Made by a program: the position numbers and the translations under genes
DNA from: Limenecus sp048360435
GTDB lineage: Bacteria > Cyanobacteriota > Vampirovibrionia > Gastranaerophilales > Gastranaerophilaceae
DNA length: 64,000 nucleotides
Direction: 5' to 3'
Assembly (NCBI GenBank): GCA_048360435.1
Contig: DBGCOP010000040.1
Span: forward strand, 1 to 64,000
Part shown: piece by piece, positions 1-7,889 of the stretch
Layout of the letters: each line of letters opens with the position of its first letter
How positions within the stretch are numbered: position 1 is the first letter of the stretch
The notes under the pieces: generated by a model
What the model was told of the DNA's origin: nothing
The model's input: the letters and a program-made list of their open reading frames with translations, nothing else
Databases searched by the model: none

Positions 1-148
1 GTGTGGTAGGTCAGTGTGTATGTATTAGTTTAAAATTAATTTCTCTCTTTAATTCTCTTTTGGTTTTGTTTATCTCTCGTATATATATAAAGTATTTATT
101 AATTAAATAATTGCCTTTTGGGTTTTGTTTTGCTTAACATTTGTTAAC

Positions 149-183
149 AAAAGAGCGCAAACCTTTTGTTTACGCTCTTTTTT
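149..183. terminator. Hairpin with T-run
   Basis: AAAAGAGCG and CGCTCTTTT arms flank a loop that also carries complementary AAAC/GTTT, followed by a T-rich tract on the + strand. It lies just beyond the 3' end of the leftward rhodanese gene, and could also end a rightward gene lying outside the window. Bases 1-148 hold no convincing gene; they are T-rich with a short TTAACA/TGTTAA palindrome at 134-147. Confidence 0.75.
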
Positions 184-204
184 ATTTTTAAGGATTAGCA
201 GAAT

Positions 205-612
205 TTATCCGGGATAATCTGAAACATCGTCTTCGATAATGTCAAAGTCGTTCTTTTTCCAGCCTTTGAATCCACCTGTCAAAACCATAACAGGATATCC
301 TTCATCAGCAAGTTTGTAAGCGCATTTTGCTGCAAGGTGACATGTGAAATTGTAGCTGTAAAGTATATTTATCTTTTCTTTTGAAAATTTAACAAGCTGG
401 TCTTCAAGTTGGTCAGCAGGTAAATGTGAAGCAAAAGGAATGTGCCCTTTGATAAAATCTTCATATTCTCTTACATCAAAAAGATCAAATTCTTCAAGGT
501 GTTTTTCAAGCATTTTTTTCAACTTTAATGGTCCGATTGTATATGCGAGTTCATTGAGAAAATATTCTTTTGCTTTGTTTGTATCGTTTGTTCTTTTTTT
601 GATTTCTTTCAT
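205..612 (-). CDS. Rhodanese-like domain protein, probably without sulfurtransferase cysteine
   Basis: Single-domain rhodanese of 135 residues. Residues 42-50 (FDLFDVREY) and the GHIPFA stretch at 56-61 match the conserved rhodanese substrate-side motifs, and LTGGFKGW near residues 111-118 matches the usual C-terminal G-G-x-x-x-W. At the catalytic loop (Y85-S86-Y87-N88) the position normally held by the persulfide-forming cysteine is serine; C91 lies five residues further on. Known rhodaneses without this cysteine act as binding or regulatory modules, so sulfur transfer is doubtful unless C91 substitutes. A GGAGG ribosome site precedes the ATG. It is divergent from the helicase gene and stands alone. 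The fold assignment is firm; the substrate is unknown. Confidence 0.8.
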   Translation of the reverse strand: MKEIKKRTNDTNKAKEYFLNELAYTIGPLKLKKMLEKHLEEFDLFDVREYEDFIKGHIPFASHLPADQLEDQLVKFSKEKINILYSYNFTCHLAAKCAYKLADEGYPVMVLTGGFKGWKKNDFDIIEDDVSDYPG

Positions 613-700
613 ATTTTTCCTCCGGTATTATCAGCATAAATATGAATGAAAATAAGAGAAAATACATTAACCAAGCGAGCTAGCCGGATTTGATGTATTG

Positions 701-706
701 TATAAT
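701..706 (+). promoter_or_regulatory. -10 box of a probable leaderless promoter
   Basis: TATAAT ends exactly six bases before the ATG at 713 and no Shine-Dalgarno sequence is present, so transcription would begin at or next to the start codon. No good -35 hexamer is visible. Confidence 0.55.
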
Positions 707-712
707 TATTTT

Positions 713-3214
713 ATGCGGAATAATGTAGTTCTAACTAATGAAACCCTGCCTAATATGATTGAATTTAGAGGCAGCTGGCGTTCATATCAAAGGGATTTTC
801 TTGATGATATAAGAATTCACCTCCTTGATAAAAAACTTAATGTTGTAGCTGCTCCTGGAGCAGGAAAGACAACTCTTGGGATTGAGATAATAAAAAGATT
901 AAACAGACCTGCATTAATTCTTGCTCCGACTATTACTATAAAAAATCAGTGGAAACAGAGAATTGTTGATGGTTTTTTGCCGTCTGATGCTGATACAAAT
1001 TGGATAAGCACAAGTATCAAAGATATTAAAACAATTACTTCAACCACGTATCAAGCTTTGCATACAATTTTAAAAGACAGTATGACAAGAGACAAATTTA
1101 TTGAAGAATTAAAAAAACATGGCATAAAAACGCTTGTTCTTGACGAGTCTCATCATCTTAGAGCTGAGTGGTATCGTTCTTTGGAATATTTGTGTTCTAA
1201 ACTTTCGGATAAAGACTTTAGAGTTGTTTCATTGACGGCAACACCTCCTTATGATGTTTCAATGAGTGAATGGAACAATTATTATTCCCTTTGTGGTCCT
1301 GTTGATGCTGAAATCTCTATTCCTGAGCTGGTTAAAAACGGTGATTTGTGTTTTCATCAGGATTTGTTGTGGTTTTCTGATTTAAGTAAGGAAGAAAAGA
1401 AAATTGTTTTTGACTATGAGGAGAATAGAAGAAAATTTTTTGATTATTTAAATAAAAAGTCAGGTTTTTCTTATTCGGTAAAAACTTCTGTTTTTGTCAG
1501 TGATTATGAAAATCATATAGAGATAATTTATGACGATACTGATTTTACAATTGCCTTGATTTCTTATCTTTTATCAATTGATGATATGAACATAGAAGCA
1601 AAGGTACTTATTGAATTTTTAGCTTTGGAGCCTGAGTTCATACCTCCATTTGATTATGATACAGCTGAGGTTTTATTCAACGGAATTTTAGGGAAATATA
1701 AAAAGTATTTTAAAAATGTTCCTATTTTGAAATCTAAACTTAAAGAATACGGGCTTTTGAAATCTGCCGCATGTGTTGATTTTAAAGGTGAATCTGATTT
1801 TAAAAAGCTTTATGCAAGAAGCATAAATAAACTTGACTCAATTAAACAAATTACGGAATTGGAATCAGAAATATTAAAGGAAAATCTTAGAGAAGTTGTT
1901 CTTTTAGATTATATAGGAGGAAAGAATGTCTTTGGGCTGAGTGTTTTGACTGTTTTTGACGCAATAGATGAACTTTCTTCAAAAAATCCTTTAAAAGCAG
2001 GAATTTTAACCGGTTCATTGATTGTAATTCCCAAAACTTCAAAAGCAGTATTGTACGATTTGTTGCAGAAGTATGGTATAAAAAATGAAAATGTTTTGAC
2101 TGCGAATTTCAAAGAAGGATATTTGAGGGTTGAAACATATGGAGGTGTAAATCTTGTACCTATAATAACAGAACTTTTCGAAAAAGGTGAAATAAATGTT
2201 CTAACAGGTACACAGGCTCTTTTGGGTGAGGGATGGGATGCTCCTTGTGTAAATACACTTGTTATAGCAAGTTCTGTCGGTTCGTTTATGTTGTCTAATC
2301 AGATTAGAGGCAGAGCTTTGAGAACTTACAAAAGATGTCCTCAAAAAACTGCTGATATATGGCATCTTGTTTCTTTAACACAGGAAGATGAGAGTTTTGA
2401 TTTGAATGTGATTAGAAGAAGATTCGAAACATTTGAGGGAATAAGCTTTGTAGATGATAAAATTCGTAATGGCTTATTTAGGCTTGGTTATAATTCTGAT
2501 TTAATAAAAAAATCAGATTGTCAAAAACTCAATGAATATTCTCGCAAAAAAGCTCAGGAACGTTTTTTGTTGAATCAACGCTGGAATCAGGTTTTTGATG
2601 AGACAATGATTTCTGAGTCAAAGATTCGTCCTCAGGTATATGAGGCTGTACAAGTCCAGGATATAAAACTTCCATTGTTTTTTTATAGAGAATGTAAAAA
2701 TCCGATTTTTAAATTTTTTAGGAATCTCATTGGAAAATATTATGTCCGATATACTCAAAAAGAGGTTTTTGAGATTGCTCAGGCTCTGCTTAAAACAATG
2801 TGTGAAACCAATATTATTTTGTCTTCTTATGATGAAATAAAACCGGTAAGCAATATAAGTTTTGATAACAGTAAAAAGACTACTACAAATTTCTTAACTC
2901 TTGTGAATTGTTCAAATTATGAACGTAATCTTTTTGTTAAAACTTTGAATGAGATGTTTAGTGCACCGGAAAAACAACGATATATCCTGAAAAAATATGA
3001 TAATGAAACCGAAAAAGAAAGGTATTTGGCTGTACCGGAGATAATTGGTACAAAGAAGAATAAAGTAAAAATTTTCGAAAAGAATCTGGAACCTGTAATC
3101 GGTTATATGAACATAATATTTACAAAAAATCCTGAAGGAAGAAAAGAACTTTTAAAAGCCAGATTTAATACAATTGAAATGTACAAAGTACAAAAGAGTA
3201 AAATTTGGATTTAA
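713..3214 (+). CDS. Superfamily II DEAD/DEAH-type helicase
   Basis: Protein of 833 residues with a complete SF2 helicase motif set: Walker A APGAGKTT (47-54), Walker B DESHH (144-148), motif III LTATPP (174-179), motif V with GEGWDAP (505-511) and motif VI QIRGRALR (530-537). About 200 residues separate the two RecA lobes, an insertion with no motif I recognise, and some 290 residues follow motif VI. The reading frame is open from a TTG at 698, but that lies upstream of a TATAAT box, so the ATG at 713 is preferred. Known relatives unwind or translocate on nucleic acid, and many sit in mobile or defence contexts, but no nuclease or methylase partner is adjacent here. Its end overlaps the converging TPR gene by four bases. 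The precise role is unknown. Confidence 0.85.
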   Translation: MRNNVVLTNETLPNMIEFRGSWRSYQRDFLDDIRIHLLDKKLNVVAAPGAGKTTLGIEIIKRLNRPALILAPTITIKNQWKQRIVDGFLPSDADTNWISTSIKDIKTITSTTYQALHTILKDSMTRDKFIEELKKHGIKTLVLDESHHLRAEWYRSLEYLCSKLSDKDFRVVSLTATPPYDVSMSEWNNYYSLCGPVDAEISIPELVKNGDLCFHQDLLWFSDLSKEEKKIVFDYEENRRKFFDYLNKKSGFSYSVKTSVFVSDYENHIEIIYDDTDFTIALISYLLSIDDMNIEAKVLIEFLALEPEFIPPFDYDTAEVLFNGILGKYKKYFKNVPILKSKLKEYGLLKSAACVDFKGESDFKKLYARSINKLDSIKQITELESEILKENLREVVLLDYIGGKNVFGLSVLTVFDAIDELSSKNPLKAGILTGSLIVIPKTSKAVLYDLLQKYGIKNENVLTANFKEGYLRVETYGGVNLVPIITELFEKGEINVLTGTQALLGEGWDAPCVNTLVIASSVGSFMLSNQIRGRALRTYKRCPQKTADIWHLVSLTQEDESFDLNVIRRRFETFEGISFVDDKIRNGLFRLGYNSDLIKKSDCQKLNEYSRKKAQERFLLNQRWNQVFDETMISESKIRPQVYEAVQVQDIKLPLFFYRECKNPIFKFFRNLIGKYYVRYTQKEVFEIAQALLKTMCETNIILSSYDEIKPVSNISFDNSKKTTTNFLTLVNCSNYERNLFVKTLNEMFSAPEKQRYILKKYDNETEKERYLAVPEIIGTKKNKVKIFEKNLEPVIGYMNIIFTKNPEGRKELLKARFNTIEMYKVQKSKIWI

Positions 3215-3777
3215 AATTTTTCTTTTGACCTTTTGTTCACGTAAGCATTTACACCGCTTGTGATAATCAGGTCAGGTTCTGTGTCAGCAAATTCCTGAAG
3301 CTTTGCTAACCCTTGCTGGCTTTTTCCCTGTTCCATTAAAATCATCCCGACCATGATGAGTGACAGAGGATTTTTGGCAGAGTTTTTCTGGTAATATTTA
3401 AGCTTTTGAGAGAGAATTCCCTGCCTTTTGAATACTACTGCAAGATCTTCGTAATATGTAAGGTTCATGGGATTCAGTTTTATTGCTCTTTGCAAGGTAT
3501 CTTGTGCAAGAGCAGGATATCCTATTTTCATGTAGCAGTTGGCCAGGTTTGCATAGTAAACAGCACTCGCCTGTGAATCTGGATTTAGGAGCACTGCCAT
3601 CTGGAATTCTTTTATTGCGGGAGCATAATATCTGTCTTGCATATACAAAACTCCCATATTGTTGTGTTTGACGGCATTTCTTTCTGCATCAATTGTCATA
3701 ACATCCATTTTTGCATAACTGCATTGAGGAATGAGAGTTAAACAAAATATGACAAGAAGCTTTTTGAGGTTTTTCAA
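3211..3777 (-). CDS. Exported TPR-repeat protein
   Basis: Protein of 188 residues with an N-terminal hydrophobic segment (residues 5-17) ending in SYA, a plausible signal peptidase I site. At least two tetratricopeptide units follow (around residues 36-105, with A-x-x-Y-Y-A-N-L-A-N and L-x-x-A-I-K-L-N-P patterns). TPR repeats bind partner proteins; no catalytic motif is seen. The start is TTG, with GGAG about nine bases upstream and no in-frame ATG before residue 24, which would lose the signal peptide. It is the last gene of a leftward run, 13 bases after the MBL hydrolase gene. Location outside the cytoplasmic membrane is inferred; partner unknown. Confidence 0.75.
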   Translation of the reverse strand: MKNLKKLLVIFCLTLIPQCSYAKMDVMTIDAERNAVKHNNMGVLYMQDRYYAPAIKEFQMAVLLNPDSQASAVYYANLANCYMKIGYPALAQDTLQRAIKLNPMNLTYYEDLAVVFKRQGILSQKLKYYQKNSAKNPLSLIMVGMILMEQGKSQQGLAKLQEFADTEPDLIITSGVNAYVNKRSKEKF

Positions 3778-3790
3778 GGTAATTGCTCCG

Positions 3791-4726
3791 TTACAGAATT
3801 ACGATTTCTTGTCCTTCTTTCGGAAGGAAACAGTCTTTACAATTATCAGTATAATGCTTTTCTATGTTAAGTAAAAATTCATCTGTGTAATTCGGATCAT
3901 AATGATAGAAAGCGAGTGATTTAGCTTTTGCTTGAGAAAAGGTTTCAAGTGCCATATCAAATGTAGAATGTCCGTAACCCTGTTTTGAAAAGTATGAATT
4001 CAGATATTCTTCGGTTGTGTATTGTGCATCATGGATAAGTAAATCGGTGTCTCTTGCGAACAGAACGAGTTTTTTGTTTGCACCGATAAACCCTTCTGTA
4101 TCTGTTGCATAAACTAAAGATTTGTCTTTGTAAGCTATTTTGTAAATCATTACACCTTGTTTTGGATGAGAATTTGATTTTAGGCAGCTTATTATGACTT
4201 CATCTCCTTCGGGTGTGATATCTTCATCTGATTCGATTTTTATCATTTCAGGCATATCTGAATCTTCTGTAAAGATTAGTGCATAATTGTCATTTATGTC
4301 ATAAAAACTAAGCTTTGCATTCAGGTCATTGAGCGAAAGAGGAAACGACCTGTCAAACATAAGCTGTGATATTACACTGTCCAGACCTTCTTCGTATTCT
4401 GAAAATCCGACTATGTTAACTTTTGAACTGTTTATGTGTAAAGGTTTGAAAAAAGGAAGACCTTGTATGTGGTCATTGTGCACATGGCTTAAAAGGATTG
4501 TTGCACTAATCGGTTCTTTGTGGAATTGTGCGGCATAATCTTTCATAAGCTCTGTTCCGCATTTTATTATTCCTGTTCCTGCATCAAGGATAATCAAATG
4601 ACCGTTGACGTTAACTTCTATACAGGCAGTGTTTCCTCCATATTCAAGAAAGTTGAAATCAGGTGTAGGGTGGCTTCCTCTTACTCCTCTGAATTTTACT
4701 AAAAACTTGTCTTTTGATTCTCTCAT
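3791..4726 (-). CDS. MBL-fold metallohydrolase (cyclic phosphodiesterase-like)
   Basis: Metallo-beta-lactamase fold protein of 311 residues. The N-terminal FRGVRGSHP, YGGNTACIEV and LDAGTG segments, and the metal motif H81-V-H83-N-D85-H86 followed by IQGLPFF, match the branch that includes class II cAMP phosphodiesterase-like and RNase Z-like enzymes. A later YATDTEG segment supplies a further metal-ligand aspartate. Such enzymes hydrolyse phosphodiester bonds in cyclic nucleotides or related small molecules; the substrate cannot be read from sequence. GGAG precedes the ATG. It lies between the TPR gene and a calcineurin-like phosphoesterase, so two phosphoesterase folds are co-transcribed. 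Confidence 0.82.
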   Translation of the reverse strand: MRESKDKFLVKFRGVRGSHPTPDFNFLEYGGNTACIEVNVNGHLIILDAGTGIIKCGTELMKDYAAQFHKEPISATILLSHVHNDHIQGLPFFKPLHINSSKVNIVGFSEYEEGLDSVISQLMFDRSFPLSLNDLNAKLSFYDINDNYALIFTEDSDMPEMIKIESDEDITPEGDEVIISCLKSNSHPKQGVMIYKIAYKDKSLVYATDTEGFIGANKKLVLFARDTDLLIHDAQYTTEEYLNSYFSKQGYGHSTFDMALETFSQAKAKSLAFYHYDPNYTDEFLLNIEKHYTDNCKDCFLPKEGQEIVIL

Positions 4727-4768
4727 AATAAGCTCCTGAATTTTAAGAAAATGATACGTTATTTCTTC

Positions 4769-5731
4769 TTATTTGTCCAGAACAACAACGGCGTTTTGGT
4801 CTGATTCTTCTCCGCTGTAAGTGCTTGATGAGAAGGTCAAGATTTTAGCTTTTTTCTGTACTTCTTTGAGCCTGGTTTCTCTGAAATCAAAATTGAAAAC
4901 AACTTTGTTTTTCAGATTATTTACGGTTATGATTCTGAAAGCACAGGGGTATGTGACAAGCGAGGGTGTGCTGACATGAAGGATATGACCTTCTTTATAA
5001 ATTCTTGCAGCATGGTAGTGGCCTGAAAATACGGCAATAGGAATTTTGTGGCTGTCTAATGTTTCTTTAAACTCCTGTGCATTTATGAGTCTGTGGTGGA
5101 AACTGGGGAACGGCTCATGCAAAGGATGATGAAGGAAAATCAATGGCACCTGATTTTCTTTTTGAGCATCACTTAGCTGGCAGTCAAGCCATTTCAGTTG
5201 TTCCTGTGGTAATTCTCCGTTTGCTGTTATTCTTGTGTCGACTGTTGCATCCAGAACAATTACCCTGTAACCTTTTTTGGGAATAAAAGAATAGTATCTG
5301 TTTTCAAAATTCATATTTTTGTTTCGTTTTTGCAGATAGTCGAAATACTTGTCTTTTTTGAAGCTGGTTCCGACAGCAGCATCATGGTTTCCAAATGCAA
5401 AATACCAGGGAGATTTAAGCTTGTTCATTTGGTCACAAGCCTGTTCTAAAAGCGGTTTTTGGGGTTTGTCAATTAAATCTCCGGTTTCTAAAACAAAATC
5501 AATTTTCGGTATTTCATTTATTTGTTCAACCACATCTTTGAGCAAAGGTTTTGACGAAGCCAGAACTTTGTAGCTTGTGTCGACAGTTTTGTCCGAAAGA
5601 TGTACATCTGAAATCTGTGCAAATTTCAGTGTATCAGCGTATGACAGTGCTGTTACACCAAAGTAAACAAATACGGTAAAAAGTGTCCAGTAAACTAATC
5701 TGCCTAAAAAACTTTTCTTTTTTTTCGCCAT
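4769..5731 (-). CDS. Membrane-anchored calcineurin-like metallophosphoesterase
   Basis: Protein of 320 residues. A basic start (MAKKKK) and a hydrophobic span at about residues 11-30 ending in SYA form a signal peptide or single anchor, placing the catalytic domain outside the cytoplasm. The metallophosphoesterase motifs are all present: D42-x-H44 (SDVHL), GDLID at 84-88, GNHD at 114-117, LHHPLHE, and GHYH near residue 240. The order and spacing resemble the CpdA/Icc and purple-acid-like branch, which removes phosphate from cyclic nucleotides or other phosphoesters. It is 11 bases downstream of tlyA with GGAG at its start. Substrate is not assignable. Confidence 0.85.
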   Translation of the reverse strand: MAKKKKSFLGRLVYWTLFTVFVYFGVTALSYADTLKFAQISDVHLSDKTVDTSYKVLASSKPLLKDVVEQINEIPKIDFVLETGDLIDKPQKPLLEQACDQMNKLKSPWYFAFGNHDAAVGTSFKKDKYFDYLQKRNKNMNFENRYYSFIPKKGYRVIVLDATVDTRITANGELPQEQLKWLDCQLSDAQKENQVPLIFLHHPLHEPFPSFHHRLINAQEFKETLDSHKIPIAVFSGHYHAARIYKEGHILHVSTPSLVTYPCAFRIITVNNLKNKVVFNFDFRETRLKEVQKKAKILTFSSSTYSGEESDQNAVVVLDK

Positions 5732-5742
5732 TTTATCTGCTC

Positions 5743-6561
5743 CTAAAAATTATTTTCGTTTGCTTTTTCTACTATCTCATCTATTGTATCTCTATCAAAG
5801 TTTGCTTTTTTATTCAACAGGTGTACAAGATATTCTATGTTGCCTGCCGGACCTTTAATCGGTGAGAAGGTTAACTGTTTCGGGTAAAGTCCTATGTTTT
5901 CGGCAAATTCTATTACTTCTTCGATAACTTTTTTATGTGTTGATTTTTCTCTTACCACTCCGTTTTTACCCACAAGTTCTTTTCCTGCTTCGAATTGTGG
6001 TTTTATTAAAGAAACAATTTCTTGTTTTTCGTGATTCATTAGCTTTAATATATTTTCAAGGACTTTTGTTATAGAAATGAAGGATAAATCCATTGCACAA
6101 AAATCAGGCAGAGTGTCTTGTTCGTCATAAATTTCTGAAGGGGCGCAGTTTTTGATGTTGGTTCTTTCTATGACCTTCACTCTTTCGTCGCGTCTGAGCT
6201 TCCATGCGAGCTGGCCGTATCCCACATCTACTGCATAGACTTTTTTTGCATTGTTTTGAAGCATGCAGTCTGTGAAGCCGCCTGTTGATGCACCTGCATC
6301 GAGACAAATTCTGTCAGTGAGGTCAATTTCAAAGGCTTTTATTGCCTTGTCGAGTTTGAGTCCGCCTCTTGAGACAAATGGGAGCGATTTTATTTCGATT
6401 CTGGTGTTTTCTTTCAGCTCAATCTGGTAGCCTGATTTTGTTATGACTTCATCATTGATTTTTACATCACCTGCCATAATTGCACCTTGAGCTTTGCTTT
6501 TTGTTTCAAAAAAGCCTTTGTCAACAAGTATTTTATCAAGTCTTTCTTTGTTTTTTGCCAT
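5743..6561 (-). CDS. tlyA: TlyA-family rRNA ribose methyltransferase
   Basis: Protein of 272 residues from the ATG at 6561. An N-terminal S4 RNA-binding domain (RLDKILVDKGFF, residues 6-17) leads into an FtsJ-type SAM methyltransferase domain with motif I DAGASTGGFTD and a following VYAVDVGYGQLAWKLR segment, the signature of the TlyA/hemolysin A family. Characterised members 2'-O-methylate 16S and 23S rRNA; exact sites here are inferred. The frame is open to a TTG at 6600 inside the upstream regulator gene, but that would add 13 residues ahead of a typical TlyA start, so ATG 6561 is chosen. It is followed closely by the phosphoesterase genes. Confidence 0.9.
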   Translation of the reverse strand: MAKNKERLDKILVDKGFFETKSKAQGAIMAGDVKINDEVITKSGYQIELKENTRIEIKSLPFVSRGGLKLDKAIKAFEIDLTDRICLDAGASTGGFTDCMLQNNAKKVYAVDVGYGQLAWKLRRDERVKVIERTNIKNCAPSEIYDEQDTLPDFCAMDLSFISITKVLENILKLMNHEKQEIVSLIKPQFEAGKELVGKNGVVREKSTHKKVIEEVIEFAENIGLYPKQLTFSPIKGPAGNIEYLVHLLNKKANFDRDTIDEIVEKANENNF

Positions 6562-6589
6562 AGGTTTATTATTGCATGAATACAAAATT

Positions 6590-6811
6590 TCAGATGACAA
6601 AATTGAAAAGCTCTTTTATGTCAACTTCCAGAGCCTGTGCAATTTGTTTTAGATATATGATGCTGGGGTTTGCTTTGCCGTTTTCAATTAAACTTATGTA
6701 ATTTCTGTCTAAGTTTGATAGCGAGGCTAATCCTTCTTGAGAATATTTTTTATTATTTCTCAAAATTTTAATTTTACTACCAAGTTTTTTTAAAAATAAC
6801 TCATTTTCCAT
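6590..6811 (-). CDS. Small XRE-family transcriptional regulator
   Basis: Protein of 73 residues that is almost entirely one Cro/C1-type helix-turn-helix domain (KIKILRNNKKYSQEGLASLS, recognition region NLDRNYISLIENGKANPS, C-terminal LEVDIKELFNF). Proteins of this size usually repress their own promoter or act as R-M or addiction controllers. No Shine-Dalgarno sequence precedes the ATG, and a TAAAAT box ends seven bases upstream. It faces a 64-residue helical protein across an intergenic region holding a 32-bp inverted repeat, the probable operator. It lies 28 bases upstream of tlyA and could be co-transcribed with it. Confidence 0.88.
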   Translation of the reverse strand: MENELFLKKLGSKIKILRNNKKYSQEGLASLSNLDRNYISLIENGKANPSIIYLKQIAQALEVDIKELFNFVI

Positions 6812-6858
6812 TTTATTAATTTTAAATTATTGACAACAAATAATCCTCATAATATATT

Positions 6859-6890
6859 AATAATATTCATATTATATTATGAATATTATT
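6859..6890. promoter_or_regulatory. 32-bp AT-rich inverted repeat, candidate XRE operator
   Basis: Perfect 13-bp arms AATAATATTCATA and TATGAATATTATT are separated by six bases. It is centred about 40 bases upstream of the small gene at 6915 and about 63 bases from the XRE start, so one bound dimer could control both promoters. Binding is inferred from position and symmetry. Confidence 0.55.
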
Positions 6891-6914
6891 AATTAAATAA
6901 GAAGGAAAAGTGGA

Positions 6915-7109
6915 ATGAACATAAAAGAACAAATAAAATTAATCAAAAAATCAGTGAACAGTGATATGGACAAGATTTCACGTTTGATTAAAAAAATTGC
7001 AAAAAAAGATAATGACACAGATGAGCTTCTGCTCCTTCTCAAATTACTCTATGACACACGCAGAAATGTAGAAAATAAAATACACCAGTATGAAAAACGT
7101 ATGTGTTAG
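6915..7109 (+). CDS. Small helical protein paired with XRE regulator
   Basis: Protein of 64 residues, rich in Lys, Asp, Glu and Leu, with no signal peptide, cysteine cluster or membrane span. Its spacing of hydrophobics (INKEQIKLIKK-like start, then SRLIKKIAKK and LLLLLKLLYDTRR) predicts two or three amphipathic helices. A strong ribosome site (AAGGAAAAG) precedes the ATG. Family not recognised. It is divergent from the XRE gene across a shared palindrome, and a similar arrangement recurs at 43343-43800, which suggests a regulator-plus-small-effector unit. Its stop overlaps the tail of tatD by four bases. Confidence 0.65.
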   Translation: MNIKEQIKLIKKSVNSDMDKISRLIKKIAKKDNDTDELLLLLKLLYDTRRNVENKIHQYEKRMC

Positions 7110-7873
7110 CTCAGGTTTAAAAGTTTTTTTGCATTAGCGGTTGTTGCTTCTGCCACCTCATCAAAACTTATGCCTCTAAGCTGAGCAATTTCTTCGGCAA
7201 CAAGTTTTACATAAGCAGGCTCATTTTCTTTGCCTCTGAATGGTACAGGAGCCATATACGGTGCATCTGTCTCAAGAAGCAGTCTGTCAAGAGGTACAAT
7301 CTTTGCCACTTCTTTGACCTTTTTCGCGTTTTTGAAGGTTACTACCCCGCCAAGAGCAATGTAAAATCCCTCTCTTACGCATTCCATTGCAAATTCCGGA
7401 CTTCCTGAAAAACAGTGCATAACAACCCCGACTTCATTTGCTTTTGTTTTCTTAAGGATTTCAAAACTGTCAAGATGTGCTTCTCTATCATGGACAAGAA
7501 CAGGTTTGCCTGCTTCTTTTGCTATTAAGATTTGTTTTTCAAAGATTTCTTTTTGAAGTTCAACCTGTGATTTGTCCCAGTAATAGTCAAGCCCGATTTC
7601 TCCAACAGCTATGATTTTTTGGCTTTTCAAATATTGTTTCATCAACTCTTGAGCCTCTTCATCGAAGGAATTTACTTCCTCAGGGTGCACTCCGACCGCA
7701 CCATACACATTTTGATATTTTTCGCACAGGCAGGCTATTCTTTCAAATCCTTTTGGTTCTACACCGGGGATTACAATTTTTTCCACGCCGTAATCTTTTG
7801 CTTTTTGAATTACTTCATCAAAACGGGTTTCAAAATTTTCCATGTCTATGTGGGAATGAGTGTCTATTAGCAT
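7106..7873 (-). CDS. tatD: TatD-family metal-dependent deoxyribonuclease/hydrolase
   Basis: Protein of 255 residues, the normal TatD length. Metal-binding signatures are visible along the TIM barrel: DTHSH near the N-terminus (H6, H8), GEIGLDYYWD (glutamate ligand), VLVHDREAH, MHCFSGS, and LLLETDAPYMAP near the C-terminus. Characterised relatives are Mg-dependent 3'-5' exonucleases or deoxyribonucleases in DNA repair. It is the third gene of a pheT-HEAT-tatD operon, 16 bases after the HEAT gene, with GGAA before its ATG. Confidence 0.93.
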   Translation of the reverse strand: MLIDTHSHIDMENFETRFDEVIQKAKDYGVEKIVIPGVEPKGFERIACLCEKYQNVYGAVGVHPEEVNSFDEEAQELMKQYLKSQKIIAVGEIGLDYYWDKSQVELQKEIFEKQILIAKEAGKPVLVHDREAHLDSFEILKKTKANEVGVVMHCFSGSPEFAMECVREGFYIALGGVVTFKNAKKVKEVAKIVPLDRLLLETDAPYMAPVPFRGKENEPAYVKLVAEEIAQLRGISFDEVAEATTANAKKLLNLS

Positions 7874-7889
7874 TTTTATTCCTAATGTA

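Noticed and set aside
6561..6600. Longer TlyA start at a TTG inside the XRE gene
   Set aside because: It adds 13 residues not typical of the family; ATG at 6561 begins at the usual S4-domain position.
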